DNA of 64,000 nucleotides. Origin: Actinomycetospora sp. NBRC 106378 (GTDB lineage: Bacteria; Actinomycetota; Actinomycetes; Mycobacteriales; Pseudonocardiaceae). The notes beneath the pieces were generated by a model. The model saw only the letters and a program-made list of their open reading frames with translations, had not been told where the DNA came from and did no database searches. The DNA is taken from NCBI RefSeq assembly GCF_030269685.1, contig NZ_BSTT01000012.1, positions 113,578 through 177,577 of the forward strand. Reading direction: 5' to 3'. Shown here in pieces: positions 16,382 through 23,367 of the stretch. The stretch's first letter is position 1, and each line of letters starts with the position of its first letter. The translations under genes and the position numbers were made by a program.

Positions 16382-16945
16382 CTACTGGGCGGCGCGGTCA
16401 GCGAGCAGGTGCAGCAGCGCCACGAGCGAACCGGAGCCGGCGACCTCGCCAGCATTGACCAGGTCCATGACCTTGGCCATCGGGACCCACTCGATGACCG
16501 CAGCCTCCTCAGCGTCCTGCGGTTCGCCGACGTTCTCGGCGCCTTCCAGCGCGTACAGCTCATGCGGAGTGTCAACCATCCCCGGCATCGGCTGGAACGA
16601 CACCAGGTGCCGGGCCTTGCCGGTCGGGCGCCACCCGGTCTCCTCCTCGACTTCACGGACCGCCGCGGCGGCGCCGTCCTCGCCAGCGTCGACGATCCCG
16701 CCGGGCAGCTCCCAGCCCCACTGATCCACCGCGAACCGGTGGCGCCACATCATCAAGACCTCGTCTGCCTCGTTGATCACTGCGGCGATCGCGACCCGCC
16801 CGAGCCGGACGACGTGGTATTCGAACCGGTGCCCGTCCGGGGGCTCGATGTCCATCAGCGTGAGCCGGACCCACTGGTTGTCATAGATCGTGCGCTCGCC
16901 GAAGACCTTGGTCCTCAGCTCCTCGGGAGTCCGCTCGTCCTGCAC
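16382..16945 (-). CDS. Nudix hydrolase (ADP-ribose pyrophosphatase-like)
   Basis: A 187-residue protein with a perfect Nudix box at residues 83-105: G83, E89, then REVEEETGW, matching GX5EX7REUXEEXGU. The sequence before it (GWELPGGIVDAGEDG) is typical of ADP-ribose pyrophosphatases. AICEs often carry such a gene; in pSAM2, Pif contains a Nudix motif and prevents redundant transfer into cells that already hold the element. This one may therefore serve exclusion rather than nucleotide clean-up (inference). The start is ATG 16945. Confidence 0.88.
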   Translation of the reverse strand: MQDERTPEELRTKVFGERTIYDNQWVRLTLMDIEPPDGHRFEYHVVRLGRVAIAAVINEADEVLMMWRHRFAVDQWGWELPGGIVDAGEDGAAAAVREVEEETGWRPTGKARHLVSFQPMPGMVDTPHELYALEGAENVGEPQDAEEAAVIEWVPMAKVMDLVNAGEVAGSGSLVALLHLLADRAAQ

Positions 16946-17243
16946 AGCCCCGACCGTATCGGGCTGTATCCGGGCGTATCAGGGCCGAGCGAGCCGAGTG
17001 CAGCTCAAGGCCGCGCGGCCGGAGGCCACGAAGGACCCGCCTGCGGCGAGCGGTCTGTCGGCCCCGGGAGCGTCACACGGGCGCCCTCACGTTCAAGGGT
17101 GCTGCGCATCGCTGCGCGACGGACTCCGTCCGCCCTTGATCGCGAGCCTCCGCGCCCATGCTCAGGCGCTCCAAGCGTGGCGGGGGCAGCACCCCGCCAC
17201 CTCGACCCGGGGCCGACAGCCCTGGCTTCGCTTGGAGGCCCCC

Positions 17244-17570
17244 ATGACCGTGCTCCGCGATCTCCTCGCCACATGGGAGAACTGGTCCGCCAACGACGTC
17301 ATGAGCCGCGCCCTCGCGCATGCGCCCACGGAGGCGCCGACCCCGAGCCCCCTGGACGCGCTGCGCGACAGCACCGAGCTCGTAGCGCTCCTGACCGGGT
17401 GGCAGTGGCAGGCGATCTACGCCGCGCGCCGTGACGGCGCCAGCTGGGCCGAGATCACGGCCGTCCTCAAGGTCAGCACCGAGCAGACCCGCAACGATTA
17501 CGTCGAGGTCCTCAACCGCCAGGAGCGCATCCTCGGCCGGAACGTCAGCGCCTACCGCGAGGTTCTGTAA
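17244..17570 (+). CDS. Small helix-turn-helix protein
   Basis: A 108-residue protein. The second half contains a sigma-region-4-like helix-turn-helix (YAARRDGASWAEITAVLKVS, then TEQTRNDYVEVLNRQE). ATG 17244 has a strong GGAGG six bases upstream. Proteins of this size and shape recur in actinomycete plasmids and AICEs without an assigned role. It stands alone, convergent with the protease/toxin operon. Confidence 0.75.
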   Translation: MTVLRDLLATWENWSANDVMSRALAHAPTEAPTPSPLDALRDSTELVALLTGWQWQAIYAARRDGASWAEITAVLKVSTEQTRNDYVEVLNRQERILGRNVSAYREVL

Positions 17571-17715
17571 GCGCATTGCCGAATTGACCTCTCTTCAGTC
17601 AAGGCGGCGCCTCCGGCGCCGTGCGCGGGCCGCTTGGCCCTCGGCCCTGGCCTCCCGCTCCGCTCCGGCGGGCCGGGGCCGCGGCCCGAGCTACGACAGC
17701 CTCGTCACTCGCACC

Positions 17716-18648
17716 TCACTGCTGGCGATTCATCTCGTGCATGCGCTTGCCCAGATAGTCGCGGAACTCCGAGTCCCGCAGGAAATCGGCCCATTCCGGG
17801 TCGGACGAGAGATGATAGACCACTATCCCGTACATCTGCGCTGCGTCTAAGTTTCCCCGGTTCCTCAGCTTGCCGCCTATACTCGCGGCAAGCGAGGTCT
17901 TTCTGTCCCGGCCGTCCGAAAGACTTCGGCCTAGTCGCTCCAACACTCCCTCGAGGATCGACTTCGCCGCGCGACCATCGTGAGGGCTGACCGGATTCTC
18001 GTCCTTGGTGTAGCGGTACCAGCGAACGTCGCGCCCGCGGAACTCGCTATAGCCATGGTGTTCGCTGCCGCGAACTAGATTTTCGTGCGAGGTGATGAGA
18101 TTGGGCGCGTAAAGGTTCGTACCGACCGATTCGACAACGACGTCAGGAGTATTGGCCTGCTCTATAACGTACAGAAATCCCGCCGGAAGGATTCTGCGAA
18201 GTGCAAGTATGCTGGCGTGCGCGCTGATTTCACATCGATCCAAGAGTTCGAGCCACTCGTCGGGCTCGCGAGCCTGGCCCACGAGACTTTCTAGGTATCT
18301 TTGAGGGACCAGGACTCGGGAGGCGAACTCGTTGGCCTGCACTTCGTACTTCCTCGTACCAACTCGACCTACGTGACACGTCGCATTCTCCACATGCCAC
18401 GGGATCATCACATGGCCAAACTCGTGAGCCGCCGAGAAAGGCCATCTATTGCGGGGTTGGTTCTTGCGAAGGAAGACCTTCGGTCGTGGACGGCTGGAGA
18501 GTCCGTGAACTACTCCGTCGCAATCGAATGACCAACTGGCGTTTTCGACGTCGGCCTTCTCTGTCAGCAGTGCGAGTACGTCCACTGGGGGGTGCAGATC
18601 ATTCCGACTCACAATCAGGTCGGCGATAGCCTCATGAGGGTTCGTCAA
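17716..18648 (-). CDS. ImmA/IrrE-family metallopeptidase
   Basis: A 310-residue protein with the zinc protease motif H75-E76-F-G-H79 (FSAAHEFGHVM) and a third ligand E107 in VQANEFASRVLVP, the standard ImmA/IrrE layout. The C-terminal 150 residues are an extra helical domain not seen in minimal ImmA. It is the last gene of a three-gene leftward operon, overlapping the small acidic protein by 17 bases. It may cleave the antitoxin, the element repressor, or a phage-induced target; none can be chosen from sequence. Base use is distinctly less GC-rich than the chromosome. Confidence 0.88.
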   Translation of the reverse strand: MTNPHEAIADLIVSRNDLHPPVDVLALLTEKADVENASWSFDCDGVVHGLSSRPRPKVFLRKNQPRNRWPFSAAHEFGHVMIPWHVENATCHVGRVGTRKYEVQANEFASRVLVPQRYLESLVGQAREPDEWLELLDRCEISAHASILALRRILPAGFLYVIEQANTPDVVVESVGTNLYAPNLITSHENLVRGSEHHGYSEFRGRDVRWYRYTKDENPVSPHDGRAAKSILEGVLERLGRSLSDGRDRKTSLAASIGGKLRNRGNLDAAQMYGIVVYHLSSDPEWADFLRDSEFRDYLGKRMHEMNRQQ

Positions 18649-18979
18649 GCCGGCCAGTTTCCTGAAGCCATCTTACTAGGTTCTTCGCATCTTCGTCTTT
18701 CTTAGTGCGAGCAGCCACCAAGGCTAGGTCGGCATCATTATTAACATCTTGAAATGATCGACCCTGTTCCCGGCCCGCAACTATCGAGCGTAGAAGGCTT
18801 GGACGTTCGGCCCAAGCGGCGTATTCGAGCGTCGACAATCCAAGATATTCGCGGAGCGCGACCTCGTAGCCATTCGGCTGCCCATCTGCCTCGTGCCAAT
18901 CTTCTACCCAGTCGTCCACGTCGTCGAGGAGGGCTGCCCCAGCCAGGCAGGCCTCCATGAAGGTGCGCCTGCTAGACAT
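18632..18979 (-). CDS. Small acidic protein, candidate antitoxin/immunity protein
   Basis: A 115-residue acidic protein with the pattern DVDDWVEDWHE...VALREYLGLSTLEYAAWAERPSLLRSIVAGRE, a form met in small proteins beside toxins and mobile-element proteases. It starts inside the last eight bases of the E3-type toxin gene and ends inside the start of the metallopeptidase gene. The tight coupling, acidity and position directly after the toxin resemble colicin immunity genes, although its sequence is not that of the E3 immunity protein. The role is inferred from context. Confidence 0.7.
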   Translation of the reverse strand: MSSRRTFMEACLAGAALLDDVDDWVEDWHEADGQPNGYEVALREYLGLSTLEYAAWAERPSLLRSIVAGREQGRSFQDVNNDADLALVAARTKKDEDAKNLVRWLQETGRLDEPS

Positions 18980-19262
18980 TGATCTTCCTCCCTGCTATGG
19001 CCTCCCCAATCATGACACCGTGAACGGCGTCCAGGACAGCGACATGCCGACCTCGGAGGTTGAAGGCCTCGACGTGTCCATGGAGGTCGTCCCAGGTGTA
19101 GAGGCGCTTCTCCGTCGTGGAGCGCCAGACCTGTCGGCCCCCTCGGTAGCCGAGGTACTCGACGGACTGCCCCTTGAGGAAGCTGTTCGGCGGTATCGAC
19201 CGCCGACCGACCGCGGGCCACTGGCCTCCTCCAGCAGTGGAGTCCGCTCGCCCTGGTGACAC
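18972..19262 (-). CDS. Stand-alone colicin E3-type ribosomal RNase toxin
   Basis: A 96-residue protein consisting almost only of the colicin E3/pyocin S6 cytotoxic fold. RLYTWDDLHGHVEAF aligns with E3 KIYEWDSQHGELEGY, giving D58, H61 and E65 at the places of the E3 catalytic D510, H513 and E517. The C-terminal GRKI puts R92 at R545. E3 cuts 16S rRNA near A1493 in the decoding centre. There is no translocation or receptor domain and no signal peptide, so it would act inside the producing cell, as a toxin-antitoxin partner would. The start is GTG 19262; TATCCT lies eight bases before it, so the message may be leaderless. Confidence 0.75.
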   Translation of the reverse strand: MSPGRADSTAGGGQWPAVGRRSIPPNSFLKGQSVEYLGYRGGRQVWRSTTEKRLYTWDDLHGHVEAFNLRGRHVAVLDAVHGVMIGEAIAGRKINV

Positions 19263-19299
19263 AACGTGACAGGATACCGACGCTCATCAGCGCCGCCGT

Positions 19300-19325
19300 C
19301 AGGCCGTCAGGAGGCCGTCGGAGGT
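19300..19325 (+). repeat. Arm-type repeat, distal side
   Basis: Matches 6986-7011 at 23 of 26 positions in the same orientation, with the pattern CAGGCCGTC-N3-AGGCCGTCGGAGGT. It lies 97 bases inside the distal att core. It is probably an integrase arm-binding site. Confidence 0.6.
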
Positions 19326-19422
19326 CGGGTAAGGCCGAGCGGACCTGAGAAGTGTCGAGCACCTCCAGCGCTGGTCGTTGGCCTACCGACGTCCAGCGCC
19401 GCAGGTCGCTTGGTAGCGCTGC

Positions 19423-19506
19423 AAGATCTACGACATCTTCGAGGGCACCGAGCAGATCCAGCAGCTGGTCATCGCCCGGTCCATCAGCGGGCGGCACATC
19501 GCCTGA
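19423..19506 (+). pseudogene. Displaced 3' end of the acyl-CoA dehydrogenase gene, with distal att core
   Basis: This stretch encodes KIYDIFEGTEQIQQLVIAR then SISGRHIA and stop, identical in protein to the end of the gene at 5660. It starts at the 29-base core (19423-19451) and has no coding sequence before it. Beyond the core the two copies differ at six bases in five codons, all synonymous. It is the original chromosomal end of the ACAD gene, cut off by integration, and would be rejoined on excision. Confidence 0.9.
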
Positions 19507-19514
19507 TGCAGGCT

Positions 19515-19543
19515 CCCTGCCCGCACGAGGGGGGCGGGCAGGG
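19515..19543 (+). terminator. Original ACAD terminator, now orphaned
   Basis: The hairpin CCCTGCCCGC / GCGGGCAGGG has a nine-base loop and starts nine bases after the stop of the displaced ACAD end. Before integration it would have ended the SCP2-ACAD operon. Confidence 0.7.
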
Positions 19544-19622
19544 TCTCCCCGCGAACGCTCCCCCGACACCGGCCCCGGTCGCACCCGCGACCGGGGCCGT
19601 CGTCGTGCCGGGTCGCCGGTCC

Positions 19623-20129
19623 TCAGCGAGCGCGGGCGGGTTCCGGCCGCAGCCGCCGTGCGAGCACGGGCGCGAGGCCGAGGACGAGCGCCAGCCCCAC
19701 GACCAGGCCGAGCAGCGGCGTCCCCGGCGCCGCGATGCCCGAGCTGACGAGCAGGGCAGTGGCGCCGGCGGGAGCGTGGTGGGCGTCGGCGACGGTCAGC
19801 ACCACCAGCGTCAGCGCGATCGCGCAGCCCTGCGCCGCGATCTGCGGCCACGACTCGTGGTGGGTCGCGACGACCGACGGCGCGTGCCACAGGCCGAACA
19901 CGGCGAGTGCGAGCAGGCCCGTGACGAGGGCGGAGGAGTGTCCGATGATCGCGTTGCGCGCCCGGGCGGTGACGTCCGACGGGTGGGCCACGAGCAGGTA
20001 GGCGGTGGGGCCGAGCGTCGCGGTCAGCCACACCCCGGTGCCGGTGAGCAGGCCCGCGGCGCCGACCGCGGCGAGCAGGAGACCGACGAGCAGGCCGACC
20101 CGCAGGCCGGAGAGCAGTCGCGTCCTCAC
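19623..20129 (-). CDS. HPP-family integral membrane protein
   Basis: A 168-residue protein with four to five hydrophobic segments. The conserved stretch LTATLGPTAYLLVAHPSD, then ARNAIIGHSSALVTGLLAL, is the HPP-family core, with the His-Pro pair in place. Family members are inner-membrane proteins, some linked to nitrite handling. GTG 20129 overlaps the stop of the DinB-like gene upstream (GTGA), so the two genes are coupled. Confidence 0.75.
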   Translation of the reverse strand: MRTRLLSGLRVGLLVGLLLAAVGAAGLLTGTGVWLTATLGPTAYLLVAHPSDVTARARNAIIGHSSALVTGLLALAVFGLWHAPSVVATHHESWPQIAAQGCAIALTLVVLTVADAHHAPAGATALLVSSGIAAPGTPLLGLVVGLALVLGLAPVLARRLRPEPARAR

Positions 20130-20746
20130 CCCCGCCAGCGTTCCACGCCGGGCCCGTCGAGGAGCGCCAGAGCCGGCGCCCGCCCGCAGGTCCCCGCCGC
20201 GAGGGCGAGCGCGGGCCCGGACACGACGTCACCGGAGCCGTGCGCGAAGTCGACGTCGTCGGCCACGAGCCGGACCCCGTCGAGCCGGCCCCGGGGCAGG
20301 AAGACGCCCACGGCCTTCGTCGTGGTGAGGAACCGCAGCGACGGCAGCACGTGCGCGGGGTCGACGTGGTCGACGTTCGGGGCGTCCTCCAGCGCCCAGC
20401 GCACGTCGACGGTGTGCACGAGGACGTCGGTCAGCGGGGCCGCGAGCGGCAGCCCGGGCGGCCGGAAGGTCGAGCCGGCGTGCGTCTCGAGCAGGTCGAG
20501 CAGCTCGTCCACCGGCCGGGCCGCGAGGTGGCGCGCCCAGGCGTCCATGGCGCCGGCCGGCCCGCGGTGGCGCAGGATCGACAGCGCCATGCGCGGGAGC
20601 GACACCGCGAAGGGCGTGACCAGGTGGGCGAGCACCTCCCGGGTCGTCCACCCCGCGCACAGGCTGGGCCGCTCCCAGCTCCCGTCGTCGAGGGCCCGGA
20701 ACCCTCGGACCGTCGCGAGACGCTCGGTGCGCAGGATGTCGTCCAC
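20126..20746 (-). CDS. Maleylpyruvate isomerase/DinB-like protein (TIGR03083 type)
   Basis: A 206-residue protein with the mycothiol-dependent maleylpyruvate isomerase N-terminal fold: WERPSLCAGWTTREVLAHLV carries the usual C-W and first His. The next part, PLTDVLVHTVDVRWAL, contains further metal-ligand-like His. The family uses or transfers mycothiol, the main thiol of actinobacteria. GTG 20746 (VDDILRTERL) is chosen because the frame upstream lies in the promoter region of the divergent ACAD. The substrate is unknown. Confidence 0.8.
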   Translation of the reverse strand: MDDILRTERLATVRGFRALDDGSWERPSLCAGWTTREVLAHLVTPFAVSLPRMALSILRHRGPAGAMDAWARHLAARPVDELLDLLETHAGSTFRPPGLPLAAPLTDVLVHTVDVRWALEDAPNVDHVDPAHVLPSLRFLTTTKAVGVFLPRGRLDGVRLVADDVDFAHGSGDVVSGPALALAAGTCGRAPALALLDGPGVERWRG

Positions 20747-20842
20747 GTCCCGGACCCTATGGTCCTGCGGAAGGACCGGGGTTTCCTCCGGGTGACGTCG
20801 GGCACAGACGGGAGGAGGACCTGTCGTCGGGAAGGACGCGTC

Positions 20843-22060
20843 ATGGCGATCGACACCGGAGCCGACCCGTCGGGGGCACCGCACCAGCTCACCGAGGCCC
20901 TGGGCACCGACTACTTCTCGGTGCGCCACCGCTTCAACCCGCAGCAGTGGGACACGTTCATGGCGGTGCGCAAGTTCGTGGACCACGAGGTCCTGCCCGT
21001 GGCGGCCGAGGCGTGGGACGCGGCGCAGATGTCGTGGGAGGTCATCAACCGGCTGCCGGAGCTCGGGGTCGTCGGTGACGACATCGAGGGCAACGGCTGT
21101 CCGGGGCTCGACCCGCTGTCCTGCGGCCTGGTGGCAATGGAGCTGGCGCGCGGCGACGGCAGCCTCGCGACGTTCCACGCCGTGCAGTCGGGCCTCGCGA
21201 TGAAGGCCATCGACATGCTCGGCTCGGACGAGCAGCGCGCGCGGTTCCTGCCCGGGATGGCCCGCCTGGACATCGTCGGGGCGTTCGGGCTGACCGAGCC
21301 CGACCACGGGTCCGACTCGGTGTCGCTGGAGACGACGGCCCGCCGGGACGGCGACGAGTGGGTCCTCGACGGTCGCAAGCGCTGGATCGGCAACGGCTCG
21401 GTGGCCCACCGCACGGTGGTCTGGGCGCGGAACACCGAGTCCGGCGACGTCCACGGTTTCGTCGTCGACACCACGACGCCGGGCTACGCGGCCAGCGTGA
21501 TCCCGCGCAAGGGCTCGATGCGCTCGGTGTGGCAGGCCGACATCCATCTCGACGGCGTCCGCGTCCCCGAGTCCGACCGGCTCCCCGGGGCCCGGACCTT
21601 CAAGGACACCGGGCGGGTCCTCGCCACCACGCGCGGCACCTGCGCGTGGATCGCCCTCGGTCACGCGACCGCCGGGTACGACGCCGCCCTGCGCTACGCC
21701 CTGGAGCGCACGCAGTTCGGGAAGCCGCTCGCCTCGCTGCAGATCGTCCAGCAGCGGCTGGTGAAGATGCTCGCCGAGCTGACCGGCATGCAGCTCTACT
21801 GCATGCAGATCGCGCAGCTGGCCGAGGAGGGCGACCTGTCGCCGACCATCGCGGGCCTGGCGAAGATGAACAACACCTCGAAGGCCCGGTGGATCCTCTC
21901 CGAGGCGCGCGACCTGCTCGGCGGCAACGGCATCCTGCTCGACAACCACGTCATGCGGCACATGGCCGACATCGAGTCGGTGCACACCTTCGAGGGCACC
22001 GAGACGATCCAGACGTTGATCGTCGGGCGCGAGATCACGGGGCTGGGCGCCTTCACCTAG
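20843..22060 (+). CDS. Acyl-CoA dehydrogenase, glutaryl-CoA dehydrogenase-like
   Basis: A 405-residue flavoprotein. FGLTEPDHGSD and GRKRWIGNGSVAH are the FAD and acyl-CoA blocks, and ERTQFGKPLASLQIVQQRL follows. ESVHTFEGTETIQTLIVGREITGLGAF matches the glutaryl-CoA dehydrogenase end, with the catalytic Glu in FEGT. It would oxidise glutaryl-CoA or a related acyl-CoA, passing electrons to ETF. ATG 20843 has GGAAGGA six bases upstream. It is related to the split ACAD at 5660 but shares no usable identity with the att core. Confidence 0.88.
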   Translation: MAIDTGADPSGAPHQLTEALGTDYFSVRHRFNPQQWDTFMAVRKFVDHEVLPVAAEAWDAAQMSWEVINRLPELGVVGDDIEGNGCPGLDPLSCGLVAMELARGDGSLATFHAVQSGLAMKAIDMLGSDEQRARFLPGMARLDIVGAFGLTEPDHGSDSVSLETTARRDGDEWVLDGRKRWIGNGSVAHRTVVWARNTESGDVHGFVVDTTTPGYAASVIPRKGSMRSVWQADIHLDGVRVPESDRLPGARTFKDTGRVLATTRGTCAWIALGHATAGYDAALRYALERTQFGKPLASLQIVQQRLVKMLAELTGMQLYCMQIAQLAEEGDLSPTIAGLAKMNNTSKARWILSEARDLLGGNGILLDNHVMRHMADIESVHTFEGTETIQTLIVGREITGLGAFT

Positions 22061-22066
22061 GGGCGC

Positions 22067-22771
22067 TCACCGCCACCACCGCGGGCCCTTCACCTCCACC
22101 GACCCGAGGGCGACGCGGCCGGTGACCACCACGTGCGGGCGCCCGACGGCGGAGCCGCCGCGCCGCTTGTCCTCGACGCTGCCGGCGGTCGCGCTGACGC
22201 CGTCGAGGGAGGCGCTCGCCGTCTCGGGCAGCCGCAGTTCGACCGAGCCCAGGGTCATGTCGACGTCGATCTCGACGACGTCGTGGTCGATGACGGCCTC
22301 GGTGAGGTCGAGCTCGGCCGACCCGAGCCAGCCGTCGATCTCCAGACGCCGGGGGACCGCCCACGCGCCGCGACGCTTCACCGACCCGAGCGTGGCGTGC
22401 AGCGCGACGGTGCCGCTGGTGTCCCCGGCGGACCACGCGTCGCGCGGGGCCTGACGCCGCTCGCGTGACTCGGCCTCGGTGCGCGCGCGGGCGCGGTCGG
22501 GGTGGTCGAGCGGCAGGTCGACGACCAGGGAGTTCAGGTCGCGCCGGGTCCGGGCGGCGATTGCGAGCCCGGAGCGTCGGTCGAACTCCAGGGTGTCGAG
22601 CAGGCCGCGGCCGACCGCGTCGTGCAGCAGGCCGACGACGTGCTCGCGGTCGTCGTGGTCCACCGGGAGGTCCGCCGGGGACGGGGGCAGGTCGCCGCTC
22701 GCGGGCGGCGCCGGCGGGGCGACCGTCTCGTCGACCGGGGTGGCGGGGCCGTCGGTGCTCTGCTCGCTCAT
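22067..22771 (-). CDS. DUF1707 protein with LiaF-like C-terminal domain
   Basis: A 234-residue soluble protein. A Pro-rich leader is followed by a DUF1707 segment (DREHVVGLLHDAVGRGLLDTLEFDRR, about residues 40-90). A LiaF-like beta-helical half follows, with repeated LGSVELR/LGSVEVK/LGSAELD strands, ending GSVEVKGPRWWR. DUF1707 proteins are common in actinobacteria and are often linked with envelope stress; there is no membrane segment here. The ATG at 22771 is preferred over an earlier one nine bases upstream. Confidence 0.8.
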   Translation of the reverse strand: MSEQSTDGPATPVDETVAPPAPPASGDLPPSPADLPVDHDDREHVVGLLHDAVGRGLLDTLEFDRRSGLAIAARTRRDLNSLVVDLPLDHPDRARARTEAESRERRQAPRDAWSAGDTSGTVALHATLGSVKRRGAWAVPRRLEIDGWLGSAELDLTEAVIDHDVVEIDVDMTLGSVELRLPETASASLDGVSATAGSVEDKRRGGSAVGRPHVVVTGRVALGSVEVKGPRWWR

Positions 22772-22842
22772 GGCGACCACTGTCCCGCCGTGCGCGGGCG
22801 AGCACCTCGGGGTCGGACCCTGAAGCCGGATCGGGGTGTCTG

Positions 22843-22872
22843 CGACCGTCTCGGGGATTCCCGAGACGGTCG
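22843..22872. promoter_or_regulatory. Perfect 13-base-arm palindrome in a divergent region
   Basis: CGACCGTCTCGGG (22843-22855) and CCCGAGACGGTCG (22860-22872) are separated by GATT. The site lies upstream of both neighbouring genes, so it cannot terminate either. It could be an operator or an isolated repeat. Confidence 0.5.
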
Positions 22873-23019
22873 GATACGGGCTCGGTCACTCGAACCGGTG
22901 ACGGTTGTGGGCAACCGACTAACGCTGCCGCGAAGGCCCGCGATGACCCCGGCATAACCCGTTCGGCCCAGCGATGGTGCGGGCACCCGCCGGGTTCCCC
23001 CCTCGTCGAGGAGACCGTC

Positions 23020-23367
23020 GTGACCGTTCCCGCCCGCGGACCCCGTCGTGGCGCAGCCCGGGTGCCGCACCCGGCCGTGCCCGTCCCCCGCCGCCCTCCG
23101 GAGGAGGTCGCCCCGGTCGACCCGGAGGAGATGACCCCGCGCGACCGGGCCATCCTCATGGCCGTGGCCGCCGGCCGGTGCACGATGAGCCCCGACCGGT
23201 CGGAGGGCCTGCTCGTCGACGGACGGCCGTGCACCGACCAGTTCGCGGGTCACCGCCTCATCCGGGCCGGGCTCGCGCGCCTCATCGCCCAGCCGCCGGG
23301 TCGCCCGTACACCGTCTCGCTCTCCCCGGACGGCCTCGCGCTGCTGGGTCTGCCGATCACACTGTGA
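23020..23367 (+). CDS. Hypothetical protein
   Basis: A 115-residue protein. The N-terminal third is Pro/Arg-rich. The rest (EMTPRDRAILMAVAAGRCTM..DRSEGLLVDGRPC...AGHRLIRAGLARL..PPGRPYTVSLSPDGLALL) looks like a small winged helix with a beta-hairpin, perhaps DNA-binding. GTG 23020 has GAGGAGA upstream. It is convergent with the P450 gene, overlapping its end by 11 bases. No family was recognised. Confidence 0.65.
   Translation: MTVPARGPRRGAARVPHPAVPVPRRPPEEVAPVDPEEMTPRDRAILMAVAAGRCTMSPDRSEGLLVDGRPCTDQFAGHRLIRAGLARLIAQPPGRPYTVSLSPDGLALLGLPITL

Larger units (their letters stand above)
6788..19451. mobile_element. Integrated actinomycete conjugative element (AICE), about 12.7 kb
   Basis: The element is bounded by a 29-base perfect direct repeat (6788-6816 and 19423-19451) within an acyl-CoA dehydrogenase 3' end. 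It encodes a tyrosine integrase at one end, an excisionase, a RepSA-type HUH initiator and an FtsK/TraSA-type transfer ATPase, the defining AICE set (pSAM2/SLP1 class), plus a Pra-like activator, WhiB and a Nudix protein. Cargo fills 13.1-19.3 kb, where the base composition is visibly less GC-rich in parts, notably 17.7-19.0 kb. The palindromic repeats of the flanking chromosome (families A and B) are absent inside it. The genes look intact, so it may still be mobile. Confidence 0.9.

Noticed and set aside
5660..22060. The second acyl-CoA dehydrogenase (20843) as another integration site for the element
   Set aside because: Its corresponding motif (HTFEGTETIQ) differs too much from the 29-base core at DNA level.
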